From assembly GCA_035447065.1 (NCBI GenBank), contig DAOTGJ010000001.1:1-64000 (forward strand): DNA of 64,000 nt, in the 5' to 3' direction. The DNA is from CALEMW01 sp035447065 (GTDB lineage Bacteria > Krumholzibacteriota > Krumholzibacteriia > LZORAL124-64-63). The notes under the pieces are model-generated. The model was not told where the DNA came from, ran no database searches, and saw nothing but the letters and a program-made list of their open reading frames with translations. Every line of letters starts with the position of its first letter. The first letter of the stretch is position 1. Shown here one piece after another: positions 41,849 to 50,464 of this stretch. Both the position numbers and the translations under genes were made by a program.

Positions 41849-43165
41849 ATGCCCACCCTGCTCGCACGCCTGCTCCACCCCGGCGCCCGCCCCGACCCCG
41901 TCGAGGCGGCCACCCTGCGCCGATACCTGATCGGCATGGTGTTCCAGGGCCTGTGGTGGGCGGGGTACCTGCTGTTCCCGTTCGTGCTGGCCAAGTCGCT
42001 GGACGCGTCGGCCGGGCTGGTGACCGCCGCGGTCACCATGGACACCGCCGGCATGCTGCTGGCCCTGAGCTGGGGCGCGCTGCTGGCGCGGGGCGGCCGC
42101 CGCCGCGTGCTGTTCTGGGGCGGCCTGGGCGGGCGCGCGGTGCTGGTGCTGGCGCCGTGGGCGGTCACGGCGCCGCGCTTCGTGACGCTGCTGGGCGTGG
42201 TGTACGTGTTCGCGGCGCTGCTCTACCCGGCGCAGAACGGCATCTTCCAGGAGAACTTCCCGGCGGCGCGGCGCGGGCGCTACTTCGGGTTCGGCGCGCT
42301 GGTGCAGCACGTCACGGCGGCTTCCACCAGCCTGCTGCTGGGCGCCCTGCTGGACCGCGATCCCCAGAACTTCCGCTGGATCTACCCGGCGGTGGGCCTG
42401 CTGGGCTTCGGCTACCCGCTCATGCTGGCCCTGGTGCCCCGCCACGGCGACGGCCCGAGCACCCCCGCGCCCTGGACCCTGCCGCGCCTGCCGCGCGGCC
42501 GCACCTCGCCCGCGGCCCTGCTGCGCAGCCTGACCGACCCGGTCCGCGACGCGTTGACCACCATCCACGCCGACAAGGCCTTCCGCTGGTTCGAGGGCAA
42601 CTTCATGCTCTACGGCATGGCCTTCATGATGCTCAACCCGGTGGTGCCCCTGTTCTTCACCGACGAGCTGCACCTCAGCTACGAGCAGATCTCCTCGGCG
42701 CGGGTGCTCATCGCCTCGGCGGGCGTGGCGCTGCTGGGGCCGCTCATGGGCGCGGCCATGGACCGCTTCCATCCGGTGCGCGTGTCCACGCTGGGGTTCG
42801 GGCTGCTCTCGCTCTACCCGCTGACCCTGGCCCTGGGCGGGCCGCTGGCCGGCCTGGGCCCCGTGGCCACGGCCTACCTGGGCTTCGCCTTCTACGCCGT
42901 GGCCATGAGCGGGGTGAACGTCACCTGGAACATGGGGAGCATCGCCTTCGCCCCGGACGGGGAGGGCGGACACTACCAGAGCGTGCATGTGGCCATGGTG
43001 GGCCTGCGCGGCGTGGTGGGGCCCCTGGCGGGCTACGCGGTGCTGCGGCTGTTCGGGTCGCGGGAGGTGTTCCTGATCGCGGCGGGGTTCTGCTTGTCGG
43101 CGTCGCTGTCGTCGGTCATGCTCTGGCGATGGCTGCGCACCCAGGACCATCCCGCCGGAGAGTGA
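41849..43165 (+). CDS. MFS transporter
   Basis: 438 residues with twelve predicted helices. The loop after TM2 is short and basic (LARGGRRRVLFWGG), matching the MFS G-x-x-x-D-R-x-G-R-R region in reduced form, and the two halves are split by a loop with TIHADKAFRWFEGNFMLYG (about 230). TM4-5 carry LYPAQNGIFQENFPAARRGRYFGFGALVQH, often seen in a group of MFS proteins of Deltaproteobacteria-like bacteria. The substrate is unknown. It starts 43 bases after the sensor gene and may be co-transcribed. The stop is 4 bases before the AhpD-like gene. Confidence 0.88.
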   Translation: MPTLLARLLHPGARPDPVEAATLRRYLIGMVFQGLWWAGYLLFPFVLAKSLDASAGLVTAAVTMDTAGMLLALSWGALLARGGRRRVLFWGGLGGRAVLVLAPWAVTAPRFVTLLGVVYVFAALLYPAQNGIFQENFPAARRGRYFGFGALVQHVTAASTSLLLGALLDRDPQNFRWIYPAVGLLGFGYPLMLALVPRHGDGPSTPAPWTLPRLPRGRTSPAALLRSLTDPVRDALTTIHADKAFRWFEGNFMLYGMAFMMLNPVVPLFFTDELHLSYEQISSARVLIASAGVALLGPLMGAAMDRFHPVRVSTLGFGLLSLYPLTLALGGPLAGLGPVATAYLGFAFYAVAMSGVNVTWNMGSIAFAPDGEGGHYQSVHVAMVGLRGVVGPLAGYAVLRLFGSREVFLIAAGFCLSASLSSVMLWRWLRTQDHPAGE

Positions 43166-43169
43166 CCCC

Positions 43170-43517
43170 ATGTCGGATCGACTGAGCGAATTCCGCGCCT
43201 ACCGCGAGCGCATGAACGAGCGCATCCTCGAGAACGCCACGCTGACCACCAAGCGCTTCTTCAACCTGGACACCCGCTGCTACGAGGACGGCGCCCTGGA
43301 CGCGCGCACCAAGGAGATGCTGGGCCTCAGCGCCTCCATGGTCCTGCGCTGCGACGACTGCATCGCCTACCACGTGATCCGCTGCGTGGAGCTGGGCGTG
43401 AAGCGCGAGGAGATGCTGGAGATCTTCGACGTGGGGCTGATCGTGGGCGGTTCCATCGTCATCCCGCACCTGCGGCGGGCCCACGAGCTGCTGGACGAGC
43501 TGCTGGGCGACGTCTAG
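43170..43517 (+). CDS. Carboxymuconolactone decarboxylase / AhpD-like protein
   Basis: 115 residues. The AhpD-type redox motif CDDCIAYHVIRCVELG (about residues 60-75; Cys-x-x-Cys with the downstream His) is present, followed by REEMLEIFDVGLIVGGSIVIPHLRRAHELL, the family's C-terminal helices. Proteins like this reduce peroxides or take part in thiol exchange; true decarboxylase activity is unlikely. It starts 4 bases after the MFS gene. The stop codon overlaps that of the convergent transglycosylase gene by three bases. Confidence 0.92.
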   Translation: MSDRLSEFRAYRERMNERILENATLTTKRFFNLDTRCYEDGALDARTKEMLGLSASMVLRCDDCIAYHVIRCVELGVKREEMLEIFDVGLIVGGSIVIPHLRRAHELLDELLGDV

Positions 43518-45022
43518 CCCGGGTTGCGGCGGCGCGCCGCCTTCAGGGCCCAACGGTAGACCTCGGCCCGGCGCAGGATGGATTCCGCGTACTCGGCCGA
43601 TTCGTCGCCACGGTAGAAGCCGTGCCGCGTGGGCGTGGCGCGGTCGCGCAGGCGGTGCAGGGCCACCTCCACGTTGTCCTCCCAGCGGTTGGGATCCAGC
43701 TCCGCGTCCATGGCGATGCGGCGGGCGTCGTTCATGTGGCCCGCGCCGGCGTGGTAGGTGGCCAGGGTGAAGGGCCAGCGGTCCGCCGGCGCCAGGTAGT
43801 GGTAGCTGCGCCAGATGTCGGCCAGGTGGGCGGTGCCCACGCGGATGTTGGTCTCGGGGTCCATGAGCTGGGTGCTGTCGGCGTGGCTGAAGCGCGGCAG
43901 CACCTGCATGAGGCCCACGGCGTCGGCCTCGCTCACCACCTCCGGGTCGAACCGGCTCTCCTCGTAGATCAGCGACGCCACCACCAGCCAGTCCAGCCCC
44001 AGCTCCGTGCTCACGTCGCGGATGGTCTCGTCCCACGGCGTGATGCGGCCGCTGCGGCGCGTGCGCAGCCGGTCCTGCTGGTAGTAGCGCGCCTGCTTGG
44101 GGTCGCCGATGTAACGCTCGTACAGGATGCCGTACAGGCGGCTGCGGCGGGCGCCGGCGTTGAGCTGGCTGTAGTTGCGGGCCAGGAAGCGGTCCAGGGC
44201 ATCGCCCAAGGCCTCGCTGGAGCGGCGCACCAGCCAGGTGCGGCCCGTGCGTTCGCCCAGGGGCGGTCCCAGGCGCAGCTCGGGGTAGCGGGCGCGGATG
44301 GAGCGCACGGCGCCCGACGTGGCCACGATGGCCTGGATCTCGCCCGCGGCCAGGGCGTGGAAGAGGTCGTCCTGGGTCAGGGTGGGCCGCGCACGTACGA
44401 TGGAGAGGTGCAGCCCCAGCTCGTCGCGCAGCTCGCGCAGCAGGTCCTCGGCCTGGTTCTCCCAGGGCACGGTCACGGCCAGACCGTCCAGATCCGCCGC
44501 CTCTCCCACCGGGCCCACGCCCGGCCCCAGCACCACGTGCAGGCGGGTGAGGCTGAAGGGCCGCGTGGGGCGGCCCAGCTCCTCCAGCTCCGGGGTCAGC
44601 ACCATGCCGGCGGCCACCACGTCGGCGCGGCCGGTGTGGAGCAGGTCCGTGAGCAGCTCGCCGCCGCCGGGCAGCACCGGCTCCAGGCGCAGGTGCCACT
44701 CCTCGCAGAAGGCGGCCAGGAGGTCGCGCTCGAAGCCCGCCTCGCGCCCCTGGAACACCATCCAGGTGAGCGGTCCGGGGCGCGTGGCCACGCGCAGCAC
44801 GCCTTCCTGCTGGATGGCGGGCAGATCGCGGGCCGCTTCGATGGGACGGGGATCCGCCTGGGCGACGGTGCCCGGGCGGGGGACGCGCTTGGCAGGCTCC
44901 AGCCTCTGCTCGCAGCCCGTCAGCAGGGAGAACGCGAGGCAGCACGCCGCCGTCGCGACGGAGGCGCGGAAGACCCGCCGCGGACGGCGTCGGGGAGCGG
45001 CGATGCGGCGACGGGTCTGCAT
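43514..45022 (-). CDS. MltF-like lytic murein transglycosylase (lipoprotein)
   Basis: 502 residues. ATG 45022 begins an unusually basic signal (MQTRRRIAAPRRRPRRVFRASVATAACCLAFSLLTGC) with lipobox L-T-G-C; the Arg-rich n-region resembles a Tat signal without a clean twin-Arg motif. Residues ~75-310 are a solute-binding-protein (SBP_bac_3) domain (GVLRVATRPGPLTWMVFQGREAGFERDLLAAFCEE, GRADVVAAGMVLTPELEE), and ~330-490 an SLT domain with catalytic Glu in YEESRFDPEVVSEADAVGLMQVLP and TLATYHAGAGHMNDARRI. This two-domain order is that of MltF, which cleaves peptidoglycan at the outer membrane. Confidence 0.92.
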   Translation of the reverse strand: MQTRRRIAAPRRRPRRVFRASVATAACCLAFSLLTGCEQRLEPAKRVPRPGTVAQADPRPIEAARDLPAIQQEGVLRVATRPGPLTWMVFQGREAGFERDLLAAFCEEWHLRLEPVLPGGGELLTDLLHTGRADVVAAGMVLTPELEELGRPTRPFSLTRLHVVLGPGVGPVGEAADLDGLAVTVPWENQAEDLLRELRDELGLHLSIVRARPTLTQDDLFHALAAGEIQAIVATSGAVRSIRARYPELRLGPPLGERTGRTWLVRRSSEALGDALDRFLARNYSQLNAGARRSRLYGILYERYIGDPKQARYYQQDRLRTRRSGRITPWDETIRDVSTELGLDWLVVASLIYEESRFDPEVVSEADAVGLMQVLPRFSHADSTQLMDPETNIRVGTAHLADIWRSYHYLAPADRWPFTLATYHAGAGHMNDARRIAMDAELDPNRWEDNVEVALHRLRDRATPTRHGFYRGDESAEYAESILRRAEVYRWALKAARRRNPG

Positions 45023-45117
45023 GGGGCGGATGGTCCAACGCCGGACCCCGCCTGTCAAGCGGCCGGCGCGCGGACCGATCGCCGGTTTCAAGACGCGGAG
45101 GCAATTCCTGCGGAATT

Positions 45118-45127
45118 GTGCTATGCT
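45118..45127 (+). promoter_or_regulatory. Extended -10 of the metalloprotease-like gene
   Basis: TGTGCTATGCT ends in TATGCT (45122-45127) with TGC before it; no convincing -35. It lies 112 bases upstream of ATG 45239. The leader (45128-45238) contains no other feature I can name. Confidence 0.4.
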
Positions 45128-45238
45128 GGTCGCCTCACCCGCTCACCACCCCCCGTCATGGTGGCGCGCTTCCGTAACGGTTCCGGCCGCGGCCGTGGCT
45201 GCGTCCGTGGTGCTCAGGCTTTGGTCCCGGAGGATCTC

Positions 45239-48235
45239 ATGTCTCGTAAGTTCATGCTCATCATGATGTTGGCTGTTTTGGCGTCGGTCCCGGCGCTGGC
45301 CGCCGTTCCCGGCGGACACGGCTTCCTCGATGCCCTGGACCAGGCCGTGGCCGCGGGAGAGCTCGACGCCGGCACCGCCCTCCAGCACAAGTTCGCCTAC
45401 ATGTTCGACCAGGATGCCCTGCCCGAGGCCTGGCGCCCCGCTGCGTTCGAGCCCCTGAAGTGCGGCACCGAGATCATGCGCGAGTTCGAGATCCTGCGCC
45501 CCACCCTGAGCGCCGACGTGGTCAAGCGCCTGGACGCCTACCTGACCCCGGAGATGTCCGCCGCCACGGCCACCTATCTCAGCCCCCTGGGCCACTTCAA
45601 CTTCACGTACTTCACCTCGGGCACCAACGGCGTCTCCGCCACGGACGTGAACCCGGCCAACGGCATCCCGGACTACGTGGAGCGCTGCGCCCAGTACATG
45701 GACGAGTCGTGGGAGAAGGAGATCGTGGAGATGGGCTTCACCGCTCCGCCCACGCACCCCTACCCCGTGAGCTTCGAGAGCATGGGCTCCTACGGGTACA
45801 CCACGGTGGTCAGCGGCACGGCCACGCGCATCGTGCTGCACAACACCTTCATCGGCTTCCCGCCCAACGACGACCCCGACGGCAACGTGCTGGGCGCCGC
45901 CAAGGTGACCTGCGCCCACGAGTTCAAGCACGCCAGCCAGCGCGCCCAGTCCGGCTGGAGCGAGGGCGGCTGGGTGGAGCTCGACGCCACCTGGATGGAG
46001 GACGTGGTCTACGACCAGGTCAACGACTACTACAACTACCTGACCAGCGGCAGCGGCATCAGCAGCCCCACCAGCAGCCTGGACACCGGCGGCAGCGGCT
46101 CCTACGAGGACTGCATCTTCCAGCACTGGATGAGCGAGACCTGGGGCGATCAGATCATCATCGACCTCTGGGACTGGCGCTCCACCCACACCACCCAGAG
46201 CATGCTGGTGTCCTACGACAGCATCCTCTTCCAGAACGGCTCGTCCCTGGTGAACGGCTATCCCGAGTTCGCCGCCTGGAACTACGCCTGCGGCGTGCGC
46301 AGCGTGGCGGGCTTCGGCTACGGCGAGGCGGCCGACTACAACTCCAGCGCCGTGACCACCGTGTCCACCTATCCGTACAGCCTGAGCAGCTCCACCGCCC
46401 ACCTGGCGGCCCGCAACTTCCACTGCATCAACTTCGGCGCCCTGGACCGCGAGTTCCAGGTCACCTTCAACGGCCAGAACGCCACGGACCTGTCCGTGAA
46501 GGCCGTCATCCGTCTGGCCGCCGGCGGCTTCGTGTACGAGGACATCCCGCTGGACGCCAACAACGACGTGGCCGACTACCCCCTGAGCGTGACCAGCAGC
46601 GCCATCTCCACCGTGGGCATCGTGGTGGTCAACAGCCGGGCCTCCGGCCTGTCCGCCACGTGGGACGTGAGCTTCGCCCTGGTGGATCCCACGCCCATCG
46701 CCGCCGCGGCCGTCTCGCCCACGTTCCTGGCGGAGACCGTGGAGACCGGCGACCTGGGCTCCGCCCTCACCACCGTGAGCAACGTGGGCCAGGCCGGCTC
46801 GGTGCTGAACTACGTTGTGCAGGAGATGGACATCAATCCGGTCAGCTACAAGGCCGCCGCCGCGGCCCTGCTGCCCCGCGCCGAGCCCGCGCCCCGCGCC
46901 ATGGACGAGCTCACCGTGAAGCCCCAGGCCGCGTCGCCGGTGACCTACAACGGCGACTGCGTGTACGGCAACGACGACACCAGCAGCATCCCCGGCTACT
47001 ACGGCAGCTGGTGGACCGGCCAGGAGACCTACGCCGTCCGCGTGGATCCCCTGAGCGAGTCCTGCTCGTGCGTCAACGGCTTCAACGTGCGCGGCGTGCA
47101 CATGCTGCTCTACCTGCAGACCACCAGCACGCCCCAGGTGCGCGCCCTCCTGGCCGAGGACGCCGGCGGCGTGCCCGGCGCCATCCTGGACACCTCCGCG
47201 CCCATCACGGTGAGCCCGCCGGTGGCCAACGGCTACGTGGACGTGGAGATCCCCACGGACTTCAGCTGCGCCGACCCCGCCGCCGGCCCCTACTACGTGC
47301 TCTTCGAGTTCCTGGACGCCAACGGCCCGGTGGGCATCCCCATCGACGCCGCGGACACCGCGGGCCTCTGCTTCAACGACTGGGGCACGGGCTGGGTGGA
47401 CCTCTCCGTCCAGGGCTTCGTCGGCGACATCATGCTCTGGGCCGACGTGGACTGCTGCGACTTCGGCGTGCCCCAGATCGGCGTGCTCTCGCCCAACGGC
47501 GGCGAGTACCTGCAGACCGGCACCAGCACGGACATCACGTGGAGCGCCACCTCCACCGACTTCGTGGACGTGGAGCTGAGCACGGACAACGGCCTCACCT
47601 GGACCCTGCTCTTCGACGACACCGCCAACGACGGCAGCGAGTCCTGGCTGGTGGCCGGCGCCTCCACCGTGGAGGCCCTGGTCCGCGTGAGCTCTCCCGA
47701 CGGCCTGGTGAGCGACGTGAGCGACGCTCCGTTCCTGATCTTCTCCGAGGTGTCCTGGATGTCCGTCTCGCCCGACGGTGCGGGCAGCCTCCTGGGCGGC
47801 TCCAGCCAGGACCTGACGGTCAGCCTGGACGCCACCGGCCTGGCCGAGGGCGTCTACACCGGCTACATCCTGGTGGCCCACGACGCCGGCGCCGCCGAGG
47901 TGGTCACCGTGGAGCTCTCCGTGACCGACTCCGGCTCCGCCGTGGGCGACACGCCGCTGGTCTTCGGGCTGGCGGGCAACCACCCCAACCCGTTCAACCC
48001 GACCACGCGCCTGCTCTTCACGCTCCCGACGGCCGGCGCGGCCACCGTGGACGTGCTGGACCTGCAGGGCCGCGTGGTGCGCACCCTGCACCGCGGCGAC
48101 CTGCCCCAGGGCCGGACGTCGCTGGAGTGGGACGGCCGCGACGACGCCGGCCGCGCCATGGCCAGCGGCACCTACCTGGCGCGCCTGCGCGTGGGCGGGA
48201 TGACGGCCACGCACAAGATGTCGCTCACCAAGTAG
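45239..48235 (+). CDS. Secreted MXAN_6640-like putative metalloprotease with FlgD-like C-terminal tail
   Basis: 998 residues. ATG 45239 is preceded by CGGAGGA and starts a signal peptide (MSRKFMLIMMLAVLASVPALAA). The N-terminal domain has the zinc-binding H-E-x-x-H in TCAHEFKHASQRAQSGWSEGGW (about residue 220) and the downstream acidic helix ELDATWMEDVVYDQVNDYYNYL, as in MXAN_6640-type proteins. Beta-rich domains follow: VYGNDDTSSIPGYYGSWWTGQETYAVRVDP (about 575, C/D-rich), and Ig-like LSPNGGEYLQTGTSTDITWSATSTDFVDVELSTDNG (about 750). The tail begins at about 905 (GNHPNPFNPTTRLLFTL) and ends MTATHKMSLTK. It is probably a cell-surface or released protease; the third zinc ligand is likely the Glu of the acidic helix. 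The substrate is unknown. Confidence 0.86.
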   Translation: MSRKFMLIMMLAVLASVPALAAVPGGHGFLDALDQAVAAGELDAGTALQHKFAYMFDQDALPEAWRPAAFEPLKCGTEIMREFEILRPTLSADVVKRLDAYLTPEMSAATATYLSPLGHFNFTYFTSGTNGVSATDVNPANGIPDYVERCAQYMDESWEKEIVEMGFTAPPTHPYPVSFESMGSYGYTTVVSGTATRIVLHNTFIGFPPNDDPDGNVLGAAKVTCAHEFKHASQRAQSGWSEGGWVELDATWMEDVVYDQVNDYYNYLTSGSGISSPTSSLDTGGSGSYEDCIFQHWMSETWGDQIIIDLWDWRSTHTTQSMLVSYDSILFQNGSSLVNGYPEFAAWNYACGVRSVAGFGYGEAADYNSSAVTTVSTYPYSLSSSTAHLAARNFHCINFGALDREFQVTFNGQNATDLSVKAVIRLAAGGFVYEDIPLDANNDVADYPLSVTSSAISTVGIVVVNSRASGLSATWDVSFALVDPTPIAAAAVSPTFLAETVETGDLGSALTTVSNVGQAGSVLNYVVQEMDINPVSYKAAAAALLPRAEPAPRAMDELTVKPQAASPVTYNGDCVYGNDDTSSIPGYYGSWWTGQETYAVRVDPLSESCSCVNGFNVRGVHMLLYLQTTSTPQVRALLAEDAGGVPGAILDTSAPITVSPPVANGYVDVEIPTDFSCADPAAGPYYVLFEFLDANGPVGIPIDAADTAGLCFNDWGTGWVDLSVQGFVGDIMLWADVDCCDFGVPQIGVLSPNGGEYLQTGTSTDITWSATSTDFVDVELSTDNGLTWTLLFDDTANDGSESWLVAGASTVEALVRVSSPDGLVSDVSDAPFLIFSEVSWMSVSPDGAGSLLGGSSQDLTVSLDATGLAEGVYTGYILVAHDAGAAEVVTVELSVTDSGSAVGDTPLVFGLAGNHPNPFNPTTRLLFTLPTAGAATVDVLDLQGRVVRTLHRGDLPQGRTSLEWDGRDDAGRAMASGTYLARLRVGGMTATHKMSLTK

Positions 48236-48249
48236 GGAGCGGCCGATCA

Positions 48250-48297
48250 CCGGCGCGCGAGCGCCGGACCGCACCGATCACGTCGCTCGCGCGCCGG
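48250..48297 (+). terminator. GC-rich hairpin after the metalloprotease-like gene
   Basis: A 14-bp perfect stem (CCGGCGCGCGAGCG / CGCTCGCGCGCCGG) with a 20-base loop, 14 bases after the stop codon, followed by TTG. It may act with the next hairpin. Confidence 0.5.
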
Positions 48298-48328
48298 TTG
48301 GCGGCCGCCGCGACGGGGAGAGGGATGG

Positions 48329-48361
48329 GGGCCCCGGGCGAAAGCCCGGGGTCCTTGTTTT
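48329..48361 (+). terminator. Intrinsic terminator with GAAA loop
   Basis: An 11-bp stem (GGGCCCCGGGC / GCCCGGGGTCC, one G-T pair) closes a GAAA tetraloop and is followed by TTGTTTT. This is the clearest intrinsic terminator in the window and ends the metalloprotease-like gene. Confidence 0.85.
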
Positions 48362-48391
48362 GGGGGTTTCGGTGCCGATTCTGGTCGTGTA

Positions 48392-48531
48392 GGTTGTGCC
48401 TCGGAAATTGTGCCCGCGTGGGCGCGGTCGCCGCGGGCGGGCGTAAGTTCAATGAATTCAATGGTGGCAAGTGGTTCTGGGGGCTGATTCGGGCCCCTCG
48501 GACGGGCAGGAACAATTTCCGAGGCACAACC
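48392..48531. repeat. 140-bp element with 20-bp perfect terminal inverted repeats (MITE-like)
   Basis: The left arm GGTTGTGCCTCGGAAATTGT (48392-48411) and its exact reverse complement (48512-48531) flank 100 bases without an open frame. The interior holds a GC-rich half and a short direct repeat around TTCAATG. No target-site duplication is visible. It ends 6 bases before the DUF503 start codon and so supplies its leader. It fits a miniature inverted-repeat element or a long RNA hairpin. It and the two hairpins fill the 302-bp gap 48236-48537. Confidence 0.65.
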
Positions 48532-48537
48532 TTTGGC

Positions 48538-48852
48538 ATGGAAGATCTGCGGGTGCATACTTGCACGCTGGTCGCCGACCTCCACCTGAGAGGCGCCGCC
48601 AGCCTCAAAGACCGCCGCAAGGAGCTGAAGTCCCTGGTGGACCGCCTGCGCCGCGACGGCTATGCCGTGGCCCAGGTGGGACCGGCGGATCTGCTGCAGC
48701 GCGTGTTCCTGGCCGTGTCCGACGTCTCCGGCGACGTCACGCATCTCGACGAGCGGATGGACGCCGCCGAGCGGCTGCTGCTCGAGTCCGAGTTCGAAGT
48801 GGGGCGCCTGGAGCGCCTGGAACGCACCTGGTCCGATTCCTCCCTGCGCTGA
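48538..48852 (+). CDS. DUF503 family protein (YlxP-like)
   Basis: 104 residues. MEDLRVHTCTLVADLHLRGAASLKDRRKELKSLVDRLRRDGYAVAQVG is the DUF503 N-terminal ferredoxin-like signature (L-x-S-L-K-[DE]-[KR]-R-x-x-[LV]-K-x-[IL]-x-x-[KR]-[LV]-[KR]), followed by VFLAVSDVSGDVTHLDERMDAAERLLLE. In many genomes this family sits beside ribosome-maturation genes, but not here. The function is unresolved; a ribosome-linked role is suspected. ATG 48538 lies just beside the inverted-repeat element and has no visible Shine-Dalgarno, so its expression may depend on that element. Confidence 0.85.
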   Translation: MEDLRVHTCTLVADLHLRGAASLKDRRKELKSLVDRLRRDGYAVAQVGPADLLQRVFLAVSDVSGDVTHLDERMDAAERLLLESEFEVGRLERLERTWSDSSLR

Positions 48853-48877
48853 CCCCAGCCACCCCGGACGGAGGCCC

Positions 48878-49507
48878 ATGCGCCTGATCGACCTCAGCCA
48901 CGTGATCCGCAGCGGCATGCCGGTGTATCCCGGCGACCCCACCGTGCCGCAGATCGTGCGGGAGTCCTCCCACGGGCCGGACACGCACCAGTCGTCCTCG
49001 CTGCGCACGGGCTGCCATGTGGGCACGCACATCGACCTGCCCCTGCACTTCAAGGCGGGCGAGGCGGATCTGTCCGCGTTCCCCGCGGAGCGCTGCCAGG
49101 GGCGGGGCGTGGTGGTGGATGCGGCGCCGGGCGCGGTGGACGCCGACGTCTTCGCGGGCCTGGATCTCGCCGACGTGGACTTCGTGCTTGTGCGCACGGG
49201 GTGGGAGAGCCGCTGGGGCACGCCGGCTTACTACGCCGATTGGTCCCACCTCACCCCCGACGCGGCCCGCCTGCTGGCCGCCGCGGGCCTCAAGGGCGTG
49301 GGACTGGACAGCCCCAGCGTGGACCCCTTCCACGCCACCGACGCCCACGACATCCTGGCCGCCGCCGGCCTGATCAACGTGGAGAACCTGGCCAACCTGG
49401 GGGCGCTGCCCGCGGACGGCTTCCGCTTCCTGGCCCTGCCCCTGCGCCTGGACGGCGCGGAGGCCTCGCCGGTGCGCGCCGTGGCGCTGCTGGACGGGGA
49501 GGCCTGA
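48878..49507 (+). CDS. Cyclase family / kynurenine formamidase-like hydrolase
   Basis: 209 residues. The family motif HxGTHxDxP is present as CHVGTHIDLPLHF (about residues 47-59; metal-binding His and Asp). LIDLSHVIRSGMPVYPGDP at the N terminus and GVGLDSPSVDPFHATDAHDILAAAGLINVENLANLGALP near the C terminus are also typical. Members hydrolyse N-formylkynurenine or other cyclic or amide substrates with a divalent metal. No tryptophan-degradation genes are nearby, so the substrate is open. ATG 48878 follows GGAGG at 4 bases. It starts 25 bases after DUF503 and is probably in the same unit as the next two genes. Confidence 0.9.
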   Translation: MRLIDLSHVIRSGMPVYPGDPTVPQIVRESSHGPDTHQSSSLRTGCHVGTHIDLPLHFKAGEADLSAFPAERCQGRGVVVDAAPGAVDADVFAGLDLADVDFVLVRTGWESRWGTPAYYADWSHLTPDAARLLAAAGLKGVGLDSPSVDPFHATDAHDILAAAGLINVENLANLGALPADGFRFLALPLRLDGAEASPVRAVALLDGEA

Positions 49508-49510
49508 GCC

Positions 49511-50449
49511 TTGCTGCTGGACGGCCTGCTCTTCGCCGCCGGCGTGGCCCTCCTGGTGGGAGGCGCCACGGCCCTGGTGTCCGGGGGCACGCGCCTGGCG
49601 GGGGCCCTGGGCGTGCCGCCGGTGCTCATCGGGCTCACGGTGGTGGCGTGGGGGACGTCGGTGCCGGAGCTCATCGTGTCGCTGCTGGCGGCCCTTTCCG
49701 GGCGCGGCGACATGATGCTGGGCAACGTGATGGGCTCCAACGTGGCCAACATCGGCCTGATCCTCGGCGCGGCGGCGGTGCTCATGGCGCCGCCCAACGA
49801 CCGCAGCATGTGGAAGCTGGAGATCCCGCTGCTGATCCTGGGCACGGCGCTGTTCTGGGTCCTGAGCCTGGACGGCACGCTGGGACGCCGGGACGGTCTG
49901 GGGCTGATGGCGCTGTTCGGCTACGTGACCGTGCGCTCCATCGGCGGCGGCCTGCGCGACGCCCGGGCCCGCCGGGCGGCGGCGCCGGCGGACACGCCGC
50001 CGGCGGGGCTGGCCAGCGGCGCCCTGCTCACGGCGCTGGGCATGGCGGGCCTGGTGCTGGGCGGACGCTGGATCGTGGATTCGTCGGTGCGCATCGCCGA
50101 GTCGCTGGGCGCGCCGGAGGTGGTCATCGGCCTCACGCTGGTGGCCGTGGGCACCAGCCTGCCGGAGCTGGCCACCACCCTGGTGGCCGCCTATCGACGC
50201 GAGAGCGGGATCGCGCTCGGAAATGTGGTAGGATCCAACCTCTTCAACCTGCTCGCGGTGGCCGGCCCGGTGGCGATCATCCATCCGGTGCCCGTGGGAC
50301 GCGAGCTGATGGCCCGTGAGTTCCCCAGCCTGGGCCTCATGACCCTCGCCCTGGTCCTGGTCACCCTGACCCGCGGCGCCATCGGCCGCGTGGCGGGGGC
50401 GGGACTGCTGATCCTCTACGCCGCGCTGCTGGCCTGGTGGATCGTCTGA
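49511..50449 (+). CDS. Calcium/sodium antiporter (CaCA family)
   Basis: 312 residues, ten membrane helices in two inverted repeats. The alpha-repeat motifs are complete: VVAWGTSVPELIVSLLAA ... GNVMGSNVANIGLILG (about 45-95) and LVAVGTSLPELATTLVAA ... GNVVGSNLFNLLAVAG (about 210-255). The two acidic residues of PEL coordinate calcium in the family. It exchanges Na+ for Ca2+ or another divalent cation across the inner membrane. The start is TTG 49511, 3 bases after the cyclase stop, consistent with an operon; no other start codon gives the conserved first helix. Confidence 0.92.
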   Translation: MLLDGLLFAAGVALLVGGATALVSGGTRLAGALGVPPVLIGLTVVAWGTSVPELIVSLLAALSGRGDMMLGNVMGSNVANIGLILGAAAVLMAPPNDRSMWKLEIPLLILGTALFWVLSLDGTLGRRDGLGLMALFGYVTVRSIGGGLRDARARRAAAPADTPPAGLASGALLTALGMAGLVLGGRWIVDSSVRIAESLGAPEVVIGLTLVAVGTSLPELATTLVAAYRRESGIALGNVVGSNLFNLLAVAGPVAIIHPVPVGRELMAREFPSLGLMTLALVLVTLTRGAIGRVAGAGLLILYAALLAWWIV

Positions 50450-50464
50450 TTTCGGAACGGAACC

